The notes beneath the pieces are model-generated. The model saw only the letters and a program-made list of their open reading frames with translations. It was not told the origin of the DNA and did not search any database. A DNA stretch of 32,566 bases from Bernardetia sp. (GTDB lineage Bacteria; Bacteroidota; Bacteroidia; Cytophagales; Bernardetiaceae). Below, piece by piece: positions 16,326 through 24,932 of this stretch. Position numbers and translations under genes: made by a program. The stretch spans positions 26,546 to 59,111 of the forward strand of contig NZ_JAHDIG010000023.1 in assembly GCF_020630935.1 (NCBI RefSeq). Direction: 5' to 3'. The number at the start of each line of letters is the position of its first letter. The first letter of the stretch is position 1.

Positions 16326-18275
16326 ATGACAAGTAGTCCATTTAAAGTACTGGAAGCGTATGGACGCAAAGACAAAGAGATTTTCTTCGGTAGAGATGCC
16401 GAAATACAATTACTTTTTAAAAAAACTACTGAAAGTAATTTGGTCTTGGTCTATGGCGCATCTGGAACAGGAAAAACAAGTCTTGTACATTGTGGACTGC
16501 CTATTTGTTTTTCTTCAGACGACTGGTTACCTCTTCACGTCCGTAGGAAAGACCACATCGGAACTGCCATTTTAGAAGAGACCAACAAATATTTACAGCG
16601 AAAACTTAAAGCCCATACACCTCTTCATCTTGCTATCAAGGCACTTCACATGACGTTTTTTCGTCCGATTTATGTTATCATAGACCAATTTGAGGAGCTT
16701 TATATTTCTGGCAGTAGAGAAGAGCAAAACCAGTTTTATGACTTTGTACAGACTGTGTTGTCTAGTGAATATAATTGTAAAGTCATCTTGGTAATGCGTG
16801 AGGAATATTTAGCTGACCTTTCAGTTTTTGAGGAGCGTGTGCCACAGCTTTTCGATTATAGAGTGCGAGTGGAGAAAATGCGTAGAACCAATGCAAAGGA
16901 AGTAATTCTCAAATCAGCAGAGGCATTTAATATCAAAGTAGAATATCCAGACGAAACGGCTGATTTAATCGTTTCACAAGTGGCAGAAGAGCGCAGTCTT
17001 ATAGAACTTACCTATCTCCAAATTTATTTAGACCGTCTTTTTGAACTTGCCAAAAGCAAACAAGGCGTATTGGCTGGCTATACAGGCAGTATGAATAATG
17101 GTTGGGCAGACCCAGTAGTTTTTAATCCCGAATTGGTAAAAGAACTCAGTACGATAGGTGATGTTTTGGGAGAATATTTGGAAGAGCAAGTAAAAAAAGT
17201 TCAGAACCGTTTACCCAAAGCAGAAGAACGTCAAGTTTGGACAATCTTGAACCTTTTGGTTACAGAAGATGGAACTCGTGTGTCTATGGACTTGCACGAG
17301 GCTACTAATCTTATGTATTCGCACGGAGCAAGCAAGGAAAATATTACATTTTGTTTAGAAGAGCTTAGTAAAGTCAGAATTATTCATCTTTCAGAGCAGC
17401 GTGTAGAACTAGCTCACGATAGTTTGGCTCTAAAAATCGTGGAAAGACTGACAACAGAAGAGAAAAATGTAGCCAAAGCTAAAGAAATACTACAAGTCGG
17501 ACTGAAAAATTATAAAAATACAGGAGAGGTACTTTCAAAAAATAGCTTAACACTCATTGAGCCACATTTAGAAACACTCCAACTAACTGTTGAGGAAGAG
17601 GAATTAATAAAAAAGAGTAAAAATAGAGCAAAGGCAAATCGAATTATCAAAACAGTTTCTATTGCTTTAGTGATGTTTATGCTTGGCATTTCGGCTGCAT
17701 GGGCATTGCGTGAAAGAGGCATTGCTATTGAGAGAAAAAATGAGATTGAGAGACAGAACGAGCAAATAAAGTTGCAGCTTGAAAATACAATGAAGGTTAG
17801 TAAGAAACTAGATGACCAGTTAGACAAACTCATAGAAAAAGAAAAAGTCTTGGAAGAAGTTCTAAAGCTAGACAAAAGCACCTACCGAGTGATTGAAAAT
17901 AAAAATAAAGAAATCAATCAGTTGGGTGTTACAGTAGATGCTTTGAAAGAGCGCATTGATAAAAAGGACAAAACACAGGAGCAGATAGAACGCAAAGCAA
18001 AAGCCAATGAGCTTTTGACAGAAGCTCTATTACAAGCTGAATACAATCCAAATTATGCTTTTCGCTTGGCAGAGATTGCTCATAAAATATATCCAACCAA
18101 GAATGCCAAAACAGCAATTGAGAATATTTATAGAGAGTATTTTATGAGGAATTATCCTACCAACAGGAATATTTCTATCTATGAAAATGCCAAAAACTTA
18201 CTAAATACTAATAAAATTCCTAAGCTATCAGAAACTAAAAAAGAAGATTTGGGAATTACACCATTTGAGAAATAA
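16326..18275 (+). CDS. STAND-type NTPase with membrane segment and coiled coil
   Basis: A 649-residue protein. It opens with SPFKVLEAYGRKDKEIFFGR, the characteristic lead-in of the nSTAND1 class ('PYKGLxxFxxxDxxxFFGR'). Walker A is GASGTGKTS (44-52), Walker B VIIDQFEE (117-124), followed by a sensor region (ILVMREEYL) and a winged-helix part to about 370. Such signal-transducing ATPases usually carry C-terminal WD40 or TPR sensor repeats. Here the C-terminus instead has one membrane segment (about 443-463), a long Glu/Lys/Gln-rich coiled coil (465-560) and one short TPR-like stretch (LLQAEYNPNYAFRLAEIAHK). The start of the WD40-type linker is kept, but no WD40 repeats follow. A 3-nt gap leads to the next gene. 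STAND call firm; role (sensing, cell death or defence) not established. Confidence 0.85.
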   Translation: MTSSPFKVLEAYGRKDKEIFFGRDAEIQLLFKKTTESNLVLVYGASGTGKTSLVHCGLPICFSSDDWLPLHVRRKDHIGTAILEETNKYLQRKLKAHTPLHLAIKALHMTFFRPIYVIIDQFEELYISGSREEQNQFYDFVQTVLSSEYNCKVILVMREEYLADLSVFEERVPQLFDYRVRVEKMRRTNAKEVILKSAEAFNIKVEYPDETADLIVSQVAEERSLIELTYLQIYLDRLFELAKSKQGVLAGYTGSMNNGWADPVVFNPELVKELSTIGDVLGEYLEEQVKKVQNRLPKAEERQVWTILNLLVTEDGTRVSMDLHEATNLMYSHGASKENITFCLEELSKVRIIHLSEQRVELAHDSLALKIVERLTTEEKNVAKAKEILQVGLKNYKNTGEVLSKNSLTLIEPHLETLQLTVEEEELIKKSKNRAKANRIIKTVSIALVMFMLGISAAWALRERGIAIERKNEIERQNEQIKLQLENTMKVSKKLDDQLDKLIEKEKVLEEVLKLDKSTYRVIENKNKEINQLGVTVDALKERIDKKDKTQEQIERKAKANELLTEALLQAEYNPNYAFRLAEIAHKIYPTKNAKTAIENIYREYFMRNYPTNRNISIYENAKNLLNTNKIPKLSETKKEDLGITPFEK

Positions 18276-18278
18276 ATT

Positions 18279-19037
18279 ATGAAATCTCTTATCATATTAC
18301 TACTCACATTATTTTTATTTCCTCAAAATTCTGTAAAAGATTTACCTATTTGGAATCCAAAGCAAGGTGTTTTGATAGATAAAAGTAAAGAGGGAGAGGC
18401 GCAGTTTATAGTCGAGCAGCAAAAATATTATGCTATGGTAGAAAAAGGCTATGAGAACCTTTCTACATCAGAAAAAAAGTTTTATGATAATTTTGATGAA
18501 ACCTATGAAACATATTGGGATGTGATTGGAATGGGAGATAGTTGGTATGATGGGATGGAAATAGAATCTGTTTGGGCTTCTTCCCATTTAAAAAGTAATT
18601 ACAAAACTATCAATTATATTCCACATAATATACATGATTTGGATTATCAGACAGCTTGGGTAGAAGGAGTAGAAGGCTATGGAATAGGCGAAAAAATAAA
18701 ATACAGCTTTTCATCACAACAGCCTAGAATTACGTCAATAATTGTTGTGAATGGATATGTGAAGTCTGAAAAAGCGTGGAGAGAAAATTCAAGAGTAAAA
18801 CAACTCAAACTCTATATTAATGGCGTTCCGACAGCCTTACTAAATTTGGAAGACACAAGAAATGAGCAAATTTTTGAAGTAGAGCCTATCGGAAATGCTG
18901 ATAGGGAAAATTTAGAAGAGTTAAGAACAAAACCTAATTGGACGCTCACTTTTGAAATTACGGAAGTTTATAAAGGTGAGAAATACGCAGATACTGCCAT
19001 CACAGAAATTTATTTTGATGGCATTGATATGTATTGA
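18279..19037 (+). CDS. Exported NADase-type glycan-binding domain protein
   Basis: A 252-residue protein with a signal peptide (MKSLIILLLTLFLFPQNS, roughly residues 1-18). The C-terminal part (about 95-250) matches, in my reading, the discoidin-like 'NADase-type glycan-binding' domain: a VWASSHLKSNY start, LDYQTAWVEGVEGYGIGEKI, NGYVKSEKAWRENSRVKQLK, and a final FEITEVYKGEKYADTAITEI. That domain is named after the translocation domain of streptococcal NADase and is thought to bind glycans. There is no NADase catalytic part here. The start codon follows the STAND stop by 3 nt, so the two are almost surely one operon. A periplasmic or surface sensor partner for the membrane STAND protein is a reasonable inference. 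Confidence 0.72.
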   Translation: MKSLIILLLTLFLFPQNSVKDLPIWNPKQGVLIDKSKEGEAQFIVEQQKYYAMVEKGYENLSTSEKKFYDNFDETYETYWDVIGMGDSWYDGMEIESVWASSHLKSNYKTINYIPHNIHDLDYQTAWVEGVEGYGIGEKIKYSFSSQQPRITSIIVVNGYVKSEKAWRENSRVKQLKLYINGVPTALLNLEDTRNEQIFEVEPIGNADRENLEELRTKPNWTLTFEITEVYKGEKYADTAITEIYFDGIDMY

Positions 19038-19058
19038 TAAGAGTAGAAATATTTTTCT

Positions 19059-20591
19059 TCAAACAGTTTTTTTACAAAAGCCCAAAATCAGTTCTTCTAC
19101 GGTTTCATAACATCCAAATTCTGTAAAATTATAATTTTCTTGTGGTAACTCTAGTTTATTTTCTTCTAAGAAAGTTGGGTTAAAATCGTTTTGAGCAAGT
19201 TTTATCAAATGCAATACAAACTGACACAGTCTTTCATCTTTCGAATCTTTCAAATGACGTTGGTAATAGTTTCTGAAGTTATTGGCTTCCGAATTAAAAT
19301 CTTGCATTCCTGTATAGAATAGAAAAATAACCTTTATCCAAATTCTGATGGTATTATAGCCAGTTTTGTCTTTGTTTATAGGTTCGTGGGGCAGCTCTAA
19401 AAGGACATTTTTTTTGTAAAAATTAGGCGTATATTTTTTAGTAAGTTTGGGGTCTTTATTTTGTAAAATTAGAAATAAATAGGCTTCACGCAGTCGCCAA
19501 GAGGCTTTATCCCATTTATCTAATCTGTCGAATTGAGAAGTTTGCAATACCTCCAAAAGTAGTAAGGCTGCCTGTTTGTAGCCGTGTTTGGGTTCATTTA
19601 TCTTTAAAAGCGTATCAAAGTAAAGTTCTTGAATTTTGAATTTGTTGAAGGCTTGATAAGTTGTGAGTTTTGTGGCTTTTTTGATAAGTTGTAGAGCCTG
19701 CATAAATTCCCCAGCATAACGAAGCGTATAAATTTGTGCTATCAAAAGTTCTAAATTGCGTGTAGGTGTGTTTAGGTGAGGATAACTTTTAAAATGTTCT
19801 TCCCAGCTATTTGTATTTTTTTTAAGTTCTTCTAATTGAGGTTGGCTTTGCAACAAACGAATATTTCTAAAGCGAAAACCATAAAGTTTGGCAAGTGGAT
19901 GTGTTTGTTTTTGCTTTTCTTCGTACTTTTTATAGAATTTTTCAGTCAGTTTTTCGGCTGCAAAGGCTTCTGCTTCCCATTCTGGATATTGCCCTATAAA
20001 AAATTTGGTTTTGGCTTGCATTACCTCCCAATAACTTTTCAAATTGTCTAAGAAAATCATTTCTTCCCTTAGTTCTTGCGCCTCTAGTGTGTATTTTTCA
20101 GTTTCATTTGCAAATCCTTTAAGAGCATAAATAGTTCGGAGTTTTCGCACACATTCCCATTCTGTTTCTATCAAATGATATTCTTTTGCTTTTTGCCTTA
20201 CTCTTTCAATAATTTTCTCTGCATTGTGATACACATTCTGAATAAGCAGTTTGTCTGCAATGATAAGATATTGATGTGCTAAAAACTTAGTTTCTTCTTG
20301 ATTGAAAACCTCTTTGCGTTTACTCTTTCGGATTTTTTTCTCTACTTCTGAATCGTTGGAAAGCAAGAGTTCGAAAAGTTTATTTATCAAGTTTCTTTTG
20401 AGCATCAAGTAACGCTTATCAGAAGGCGAAGTTTCATATAAAAAATGAGATGCTTCTTCATCAGTTTGAATAATTCCCTTCGAAACGGCATCAAATAATC
20501 TTCTCATTTTAGAATCTTTGGGCAAGATTTGGTCTAATGATTTGAGGGAGTATTTGGATAAAATAAAAGCTAGTTCTAAGAGTAAATCCAT
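19059..20591 (-). CDS. All-helical TPR-like protein of unknown function
   Basis: A 510-residue cytoplasmic protein without signal peptide or membrane segment. The N-terminus is patterned MDLLLELAFILSKYSLKSLD, then a segment with IIQTDEEASHFLY and KRYLMLKRNLINKLFELLL that I believe recurs at the start of Bacteroidota proteins of this type. The rest is a run of helix pairs rich in Leu, Lys, Glu, Trp and Tyr (e.g. AEKIIERVRQKAKEYHLIE, ALQLIKKATKLTTYQAF) that resembles degenerate tetratricopeptide repeats. It is probably a protein-binding scaffold. It converges with the glycan-binding gene (21-nt gap) and is divergent from the secreted nuclease across a 497-nt spacer. No catalytic motif seen. Confidence 0.65.
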   Translation of the reverse strand: MDLLLELAFILSKYSLKSLDQILPKDSKMRRLFDAVSKGIIQTDEEASHFLYETSPSDKRYLMLKRNLINKLFELLLSNDSEVEKKIRKSKRKEVFNQEETKFLAHQYLIIADKLLIQNVYHNAEKIIERVRQKAKEYHLIETEWECVRKLRTIYALKGFANETEKYTLEAQELREEMIFLDNLKSYWEVMQAKTKFFIGQYPEWEAEAFAAEKLTEKFYKKYEEKQKQTHPLAKLYGFRFRNIRLLQSQPQLEELKKNTNSWEEHFKSYPHLNTPTRNLELLIAQIYTLRYAGEFMQALQLIKKATKLTTYQAFNKFKIQELYFDTLLKINEPKHGYKQAALLLLEVLQTSQFDRLDKWDKASWRLREAYLFLILQNKDPKLTKKYTPNFYKKNVLLELPHEPINKDKTGYNTIRIWIKVIFLFYTGMQDFNSEANNFRNYYQRHLKDSKDERLCQFVLHLIKLAQNDFNPTFLEENKLELPQENYNFTEFGCYETVEELILGFCKKTV

Positions 20592-21088
20592 TTTTTATAG
20601 AGTTTTTGCTCAAATAGAAATTCTGAATTAAGCAAAAAACGTAAAATTAAAATAGTGTTAATGTTAAAATCACTTTACTATTCTGTGGTTTTTTATCAAA
20701 ATAAAAAAATAATTCTGAAAAAATTAATTAACATTTTGTTCACACAAAATTAGCATTGTATAAGTGTAGTTATTGTATCTAAAAACTATATATAGCGTTT
20801 GTAGGCAGTGTTTTTGATTTGTTTTTGTACTACAAAGTTCGTATTAACTTCTTAGTAATCAAGGGTTTTTATATGAACAAATCGATAACAAAAGTTTACG
20901 TGTTGGTGTCTAATTCTGAATAATTTCTTAAAATTCTTACACAAAAATCAGTTTACTATCCTAACCAATTTTTGATTGTGATGCTAATTTAAAGAAGGTA
21001 GCTTTGAACGTATTTAAAATATAAAGGTTTTGAATATCCCCTTTTTTATTAAAATTTATTTCACAAAGTTCCCTTTCCCTTTTCAAAA
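20592..21088. promoter_or_regulatory. 497-nt divergent spacer before the nuclease gene
   Basis: Very AT-rich and without a plausible gene; a 16-codon frame at about 20872 has no support. A good plus-strand promoter is visible: TTG at 20976-20978, 20-nt spacing, then TAGCTTTG at 20999-21006 (fits TAnnTTTG). This predicts a leader of about 75 nt for the nuclease. No strong hairpin, repeat or RNA gene was recognised in the remaining ~380 nt. Confidence 0.45.
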
Positions 21089-23611
21089 ATGGCAACAAAT
21101 ACTCTTTTCCGTTTTTATTCAGTTTTACTCATTTTTCTTTGTTTTACTTTTTCAGTAGAAGCTCAAACTCCTCCTTCTACTCTTTCTGGCTCTTCTTTGA
21201 GAACTTGGTTGAAGCAAAACTATCACGATGGAAAGCACAATACGCTTGGCTACTCAACAGCAAGAATGTATATGTACAACTACATCGACAACAAAAATAA
21301 CTCTATTAGAGGTGTTTATTCAGGTTTTGTACAGCCGTGGACGTATGGAGGTTCAGGAACAAATCCAATGCCTATCAACTGTGAGCATACTGTGCCACAA
21401 AGCTTCTTTGGCAAGGCTGACCCAATGGTTTCAGACATTCATCATCTTTTTCCTACATATTCTAACTGGAACAGCACTCGCTCAAATTATCCTTTTGCAG
21501 AAATCAATGATTCTCAGACAGAAAAATGGATGGTAAACTCATCTCAACAAACTTCTGTTCCAAGTTCAAATATTGATGCGTATAGCGAATATGCAGCACA
21601 AAAATTTGAACCTCGTGAAGACCAAAAAGGAAATACAGCTCGTGCAATTTTTTACTTTTATACAATGTATCCGACACAAGCTGGTAATATGAGCCAAGTT
21701 GGAGACATCGATGTTTTGTATCAATGGCACTTACAAGACCCTGTGGATGCAGATGAAATAGACAGAAATAATAAAATTGAGCAATATCAAGGCGACCGTA
21801 ATCCATATATTGACTATCCAGAACTTGTTGCTAGAGCGTGGAATCTTTCTGGTGGCTCTACTGGTGGAGGTGGAGGAACTACCACTCCTTCTTATTGTGC
21901 ATCAAAAGGAAATTCAGTTTCTGACGAATGGATAAACCGAGTAGTTTTTGGTTCTATTGATAATACATCTGGTGCAAATGGTGGGTACAAAGATTACACA
22001 AATCTTTCTACAAGTGTTACACAGGGAGCAAACCAAACAATTACTATTTACCCTGCTTGGGGAGGTTCGCAATATGCAGAAGGGTATGCTGTTTGGATAG
22101 ATTTTAATAAAGATGGCGATTTTACTGATAGTGGAGAGTTAGTGTTCTCAAAAGCAGCTTCTACTGCCACAGCTACTGGCTCAATTACAATTCCTTCATC
22201 AGCATCAACAGGCGCAACTCGTATGCGTGTTTCGATGAAATACAATGGAATCCCTACTTCTTGTGAAACATTTTCTTATGGAGAAGTAGAAGATTATACT
22301 ATAAACATCCAAGCTGGTTCTACTGGTGGAGGTGGCAGCACAGGTGGAGGAACAACTCCAACAGGAGCAGAGCTTTTCATTTCTGAATACGTTGAGGGTT
22401 CTTCAAACAACAAAGCTATCGAAATTTATAATCCAACTTCTTCATCAGTAAGTTTATCTGCTTATTCTCTTCAAAAACAAGCTAATGGAGCAGGCAGTTG
22501 GTCATCTACGCTTTCTTTGAGTGGAAGCTTGGCTGCAGGACAAACGTATGTAATCGTTTATTCTTCAGCTTCTACTACTTTACAAAACAAGGCTGATTTG
22601 GTAAGCTCTTCGGGTGCGCTTACTTTCAATGGAAACGATGCTGTTGGACTTTTCAAAAATAACTCTTTAATTGATGTTGTAGGAGTGTTCAATAGTTCAG
22701 CTACTTTTGGACAGGACATAACCTTAGTTAGAAAATCTACTGTTACACAAGGAAATACAACTTACACAGCTTCTGAATGGACATCCTACCCACAAGATAC
22801 ATTCTCTTACTTGGGAAACCATAGTGCCAGTGGAGGAAGCACTGGCGATACAGGAGGAGGAAGTACGGCAGCTCCAACAGGATATTGTGCATCAAAAGGA
22901 AATTCAGTTTCTGATGAGTGGCTAAACCGAGTAGTTTTTGGTTCTATTGATAATACATCTGGTGCAAATGGTGGATATAAAGATTATACTAACCTTAGCA
23001 CAACAGTAAGCAAAGGCAGCAGTCAGAACATTACTATCTATCCATCTTGGGCTGGTAGTACGTATAGCGAAGCCTACACTGTTTTTATTGACTGGAACAG
23101 AGACGGAGATTTCGACGATGCTGGAGAAACAGCTTTTTCTCGCTCAGCAACTACATCAAGTTCTGTAAGTGGAACAATCAGTGTACCTGCTACGGCTTCT
23201 ACTGGAACAACTCGTATGCGTGTGGCAATGAAATACAATGCTAATTCTTCACCTTGTGAAACATTTTCTTACGGAGAAGTAGAAGATTATCATATCAATG
23301 TTACTGGAACAGCTAAAATTTCTACTAGAAATACTAAGGAAGAAACAACTATTCAAAGTAGAGTAAATGAGTTTACTATCTTCCCAAATCCAACTTTCCA
23401 AAATGCAACACTTCAATTATCAGTAGTTGAGGCGCAAAACGTAACAGTTCGTATGTTTGATGCACAAGGGAAAGAAGTTTCTCGTCAAAATGTTTTTGTA
23501 AATGGAAATGAGGAAATTACACTTCCTACACAAAAATTAAAGACTGGTCTTTATATTGTAAAAATCATTGGAGAAGATTTTAACTTTACACACAGAGTAG
23601 TAAAGAAATAG
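21089..23611 (+). CDS. Secreted endonuclease I with GEVED, lamin-tail and T9SS domains
   Basis: An 840-residue modular exoprotein. Order: signal peptide (1-25, ending VEAQ); endonuclease I-type nuclease (about 35-250) with NCEHTVPQ (His100), DIHHLFPT and NSTRSNYPF; GEVED domain (about 268-405, ending YGEVEDYTI); Ser/Gly/Thr linker; lamin-tail domain (about 425-578, LFISEYVEGSSNNKAIEIYN); second linker; second GEVED domain (about 598-735); type IX secretion sorting tail (about 760-840: FTIFPNPT, then LKTGLYIVKI). EndA-like enzymes cut DNA (and RNA) without sequence preference, His-Mg2+ dependent. Likely exported by T9SS to the surface or medium to use extracellular DNA for nutrients or biofilm turnover. 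The two GEVED domains are close duplicates. A terminator follows. Confidence 0.92.
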   Translation: MATNTLFRFYSVLLIFLCFTFSVEAQTPPSTLSGSSLRTWLKQNYHDGKHNTLGYSTARMYMYNYIDNKNNSIRGVYSGFVQPWTYGGSGTNPMPINCEHTVPQSFFGKADPMVSDIHHLFPTYSNWNSTRSNYPFAEINDSQTEKWMVNSSQQTSVPSSNIDAYSEYAAQKFEPREDQKGNTARAIFYFYTMYPTQAGNMSQVGDIDVLYQWHLQDPVDADEIDRNNKIEQYQGDRNPYIDYPELVARAWNLSGGSTGGGGGTTTPSYCASKGNSVSDEWINRVVFGSIDNTSGANGGYKDYTNLSTSVTQGANQTITIYPAWGGSQYAEGYAVWIDFNKDGDFTDSGELVFSKAASTATATGSITIPSSASTGATRMRVSMKYNGIPTSCETFSYGEVEDYTINIQAGSTGGGGSTGGGTTPTGAELFISEYVEGSSNNKAIEIYNPTSSSVSLSAYSLQKQANGAGSWSSTLSLSGSLAAGQTYVIVYSSASTTLQNKADLVSSSGALTFNGNDAVGLFKNNSLIDVVGVFNSSATFGQDITLVRKSTVTQGNTTYTASEWTSYPQDTFSYLGNHSASGGSTGDTGGGSTAAPTGYCASKGNSVSDEWLNRVVFGSIDNTSGANGGYKDYTNLSTTVSKGSSQNITIYPSWAGSTYSEAYTVFIDWNRDGDFDDAGETAFSRSATTSSSVSGTISVPATASTGTTRMRVAMKYNANSSPCETFSYGEVEDYHINVTGTAKISTRNTKEETTIQSRVNEFTIFPNPTFQNATLQLSVVEAQNVTVRMFDAQGKEVSRQNVFVNGNEEITLPTQKLKTGLYIVKIIGEDFNFTHRVVKK
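21893..21996. repeat. Internal GEVED repeat, copy 1
   Basis: About 104 bp encoding YCASKGNSVSDEW and the following ~20 residues nearly matches the stretch at 22883-22986, including most third codon positions. It marks a recent duplication or homogenisation of the GEVED domain start. Confidence 0.75.
22883..22986. repeat. Internal GEVED repeat, copy 2
   Basis: Counterpart of 21893-21996, 990 bp (330 codons) downstream and in frame. Only a few base differences in the first ~104 bp (e.g. GACGAATGG/GATGAGTGG), while the later parts of the two domains diverge clearly. Confidence 0.75.
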
Positions 23612-23638
23612 ATAAAAAATTATCTTAGTGAATAAGAC

Positions 23639-23672
23639 AAACACCTTGCTTTTTCTTGAAGTGAGGTGTTTT
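23639..23672 (+). terminator. Terminator after the nuclease gene
   Basis: AAACACCT (23639-23646) pairs with AGGTGTTT (23664-23671), followed by a T run, 28 nt past the nuclease stop. Form and position fit an intrinsic terminator. Confidence 0.65.
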
Positions 23673-23776
23673 TTAATCTTATTGGATTTTCTCTTCTCTC
23701 TCACGGACATATAGCAGATTATATTGATGTTCGGACTGGGTTTGTTTTTTAAAGGTAAGTTATTAAAAAGGGCATC

Positions 23777-24838
23777 TTACCATTCAATCTCTAAACTTGG
23801 TAATAATTCTTGTAGCCTTTCTTTTTGTTCAGGAGTTCTATTACAACCTCTGATAGTAAATGATTTTAGTTTTGTTAGCTTCTGGAAGTCATCTGGAATA
23901 GGTGGAAGTATTGTGCCAAAGTCAAAAAATAGCGTTAGATGTTCTAAGTTAGTCATTTCAAAAATCAGAGGTGGAAACTCATCAAACCTAGTATCTGCAA
24001 GGGTCAAACTATAAATATTTTCTGCATTCTTGAGGTTTTGGGGTAGGGCATCGGTATTTGGAACAGACAATGAAAGAATTGTGAGATTTTTAAGTTCTCC
24101 AATTTCTTTTGGTAGGTTTGTATTAGATTCTCCTCCTACTAATTGACCCCAAAGAATCAAGAATTTTAAATTTTGTAACTTCTTTATGTTGGGCGAAATG
24201 TATTTGAGATTATTATTTCCTAATGTCAATTCTTGTAACTGCTCCAATTCAAAGATAACTTCTGGAAGTGTGTCTATTTTATTATTTGATAAAGACAATC
24301 TAGTAAGGTTCTGAAATTTTGATAGTTCTTTGGGTAGAGTTTTGATATTTGTTTCTGAAATATATAAAGATTTTATGTGTTGAAATTTTTGAATATTTGA
24401 TGGTAAGACAGAATCTTTAGCGTCACTAATAAACAAACTACTATCTTGTTGCCAATTTTTATTTGTTTTTATACCGTGTTCTAGCCTTTCTTCAAGCGTT
24501 CCATCATAGCCAATACTAGTTCCATACTTTTTTATACTTTCTTGATGTTCATAAATATTATAGACAAGCGAACAACAAATTAATACACAAAGACTTGCAA
24601 AAATAATAGAGTATGACTTCCGAAACTGAACTAAAAATTTCTTCTTTAAGATAAAAAAAACAGCGTATGAAGCAGCTATGATACAAGAAGCTACTCCTGT
24701 TATCAAGAGTAACAGGACATCAGAGAAAATACTATGGAAAAGTGCTTTACCAATGAACATACGAAAAATGATAGAAGCTATCATTACCAAAGCAAAAGCA
24801 CTAAAAATTATGATAATGTCTCTTTTGTATTCTTTCAT
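23777..24838 (-). CDS. Membrane-anchored leucine-rich repeat protein
   Basis: A 353-residue protein with three N-terminal membrane segments (about residues 9-31, 38-65 and 76-96), a ~45-residue charged connector, and then about eight leucine-rich repeats from about 140 to the end. The repeats follow LxxLPxxIxxLxxLxxLxLxxN (IKTLPKELSKFQNLTRLSLSNN; IDTLPEVIFELEQLQELTLGNN, each slightly varied), the 'LP' subtype common in bacterial proteins. LRRs usually bind proteins. With an odd number of segments the LRR part should face the side opposite the N-terminus, probably the periplasm if the N-terminus is inside; this is an inference. It lies alone on the minus strand after metK, separated from it by a terminator. 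Specific function unknown. Confidence 0.75.
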   Translation of the reverse strand: MKEYKRDIIIIFSAFALVMIASIIFRMFIGKALFHSIFSDVLLLLITGVASCIIAASYAVFFILKKKFLVQFRKSYSIIFASLCVLICCSLVYNIYEHQESIKKYGTSIGYDGTLEERLEHGIKTNKNWQQDSSLFISDAKDSVLPSNIQKFQHIKSLYISETNIKTLPKELSKFQNLTRLSLSNNKIDTLPEVIFELEQLQELTLGNNNLKYISPNIKKLQNLKFLILWGQLVGGESNTNLPKEIGELKNLTILSLSVPNTDALPQNLKNAENIYSLTLADTRFDEFPPLIFEMTNLEHLTLFFDFGTILPPIPDDFQKLTKLKSFTIRGCNRTPEQKERLQELLPSLEIEW

Positions 24839-24868
24839 ACTGAGTAAGTATAATTTTTTTGAATAAAA

Positions 24869-24911
24869 AAAACCCTTTCAAACATTTACAAATAAAATTT
24901 AAAAGGGTTTT
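24869..24911 (-). terminator. Terminator after metK
   Basis: AAAACCCTTT (24869-24878) pairs with AAAGGGTTTT (24902-24911); loop of 23 nt. On the minus strand it begins 22 nt past the metK stop and is followed by a T run, an intrinsic terminator before the LRR gene. Confidence 0.7.
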
Positions 24912-24932
24912 AGAAAAATCTATAATTACAAA

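Noticed and set aside
16326-19037. Firm call as an antiphage defence system (e.g. Avs-type)
   Set aside because: The STAND ATPase alone does not show this; there is no nuclease or other effector domain and no neighbouring defence gene.
21893-22986. Assembly error as cause of the GEVED duplication
   Set aside because: The two copies differ at several bases and more strongly later on, and each is followed by different sequence, so a real duplication is more likely.
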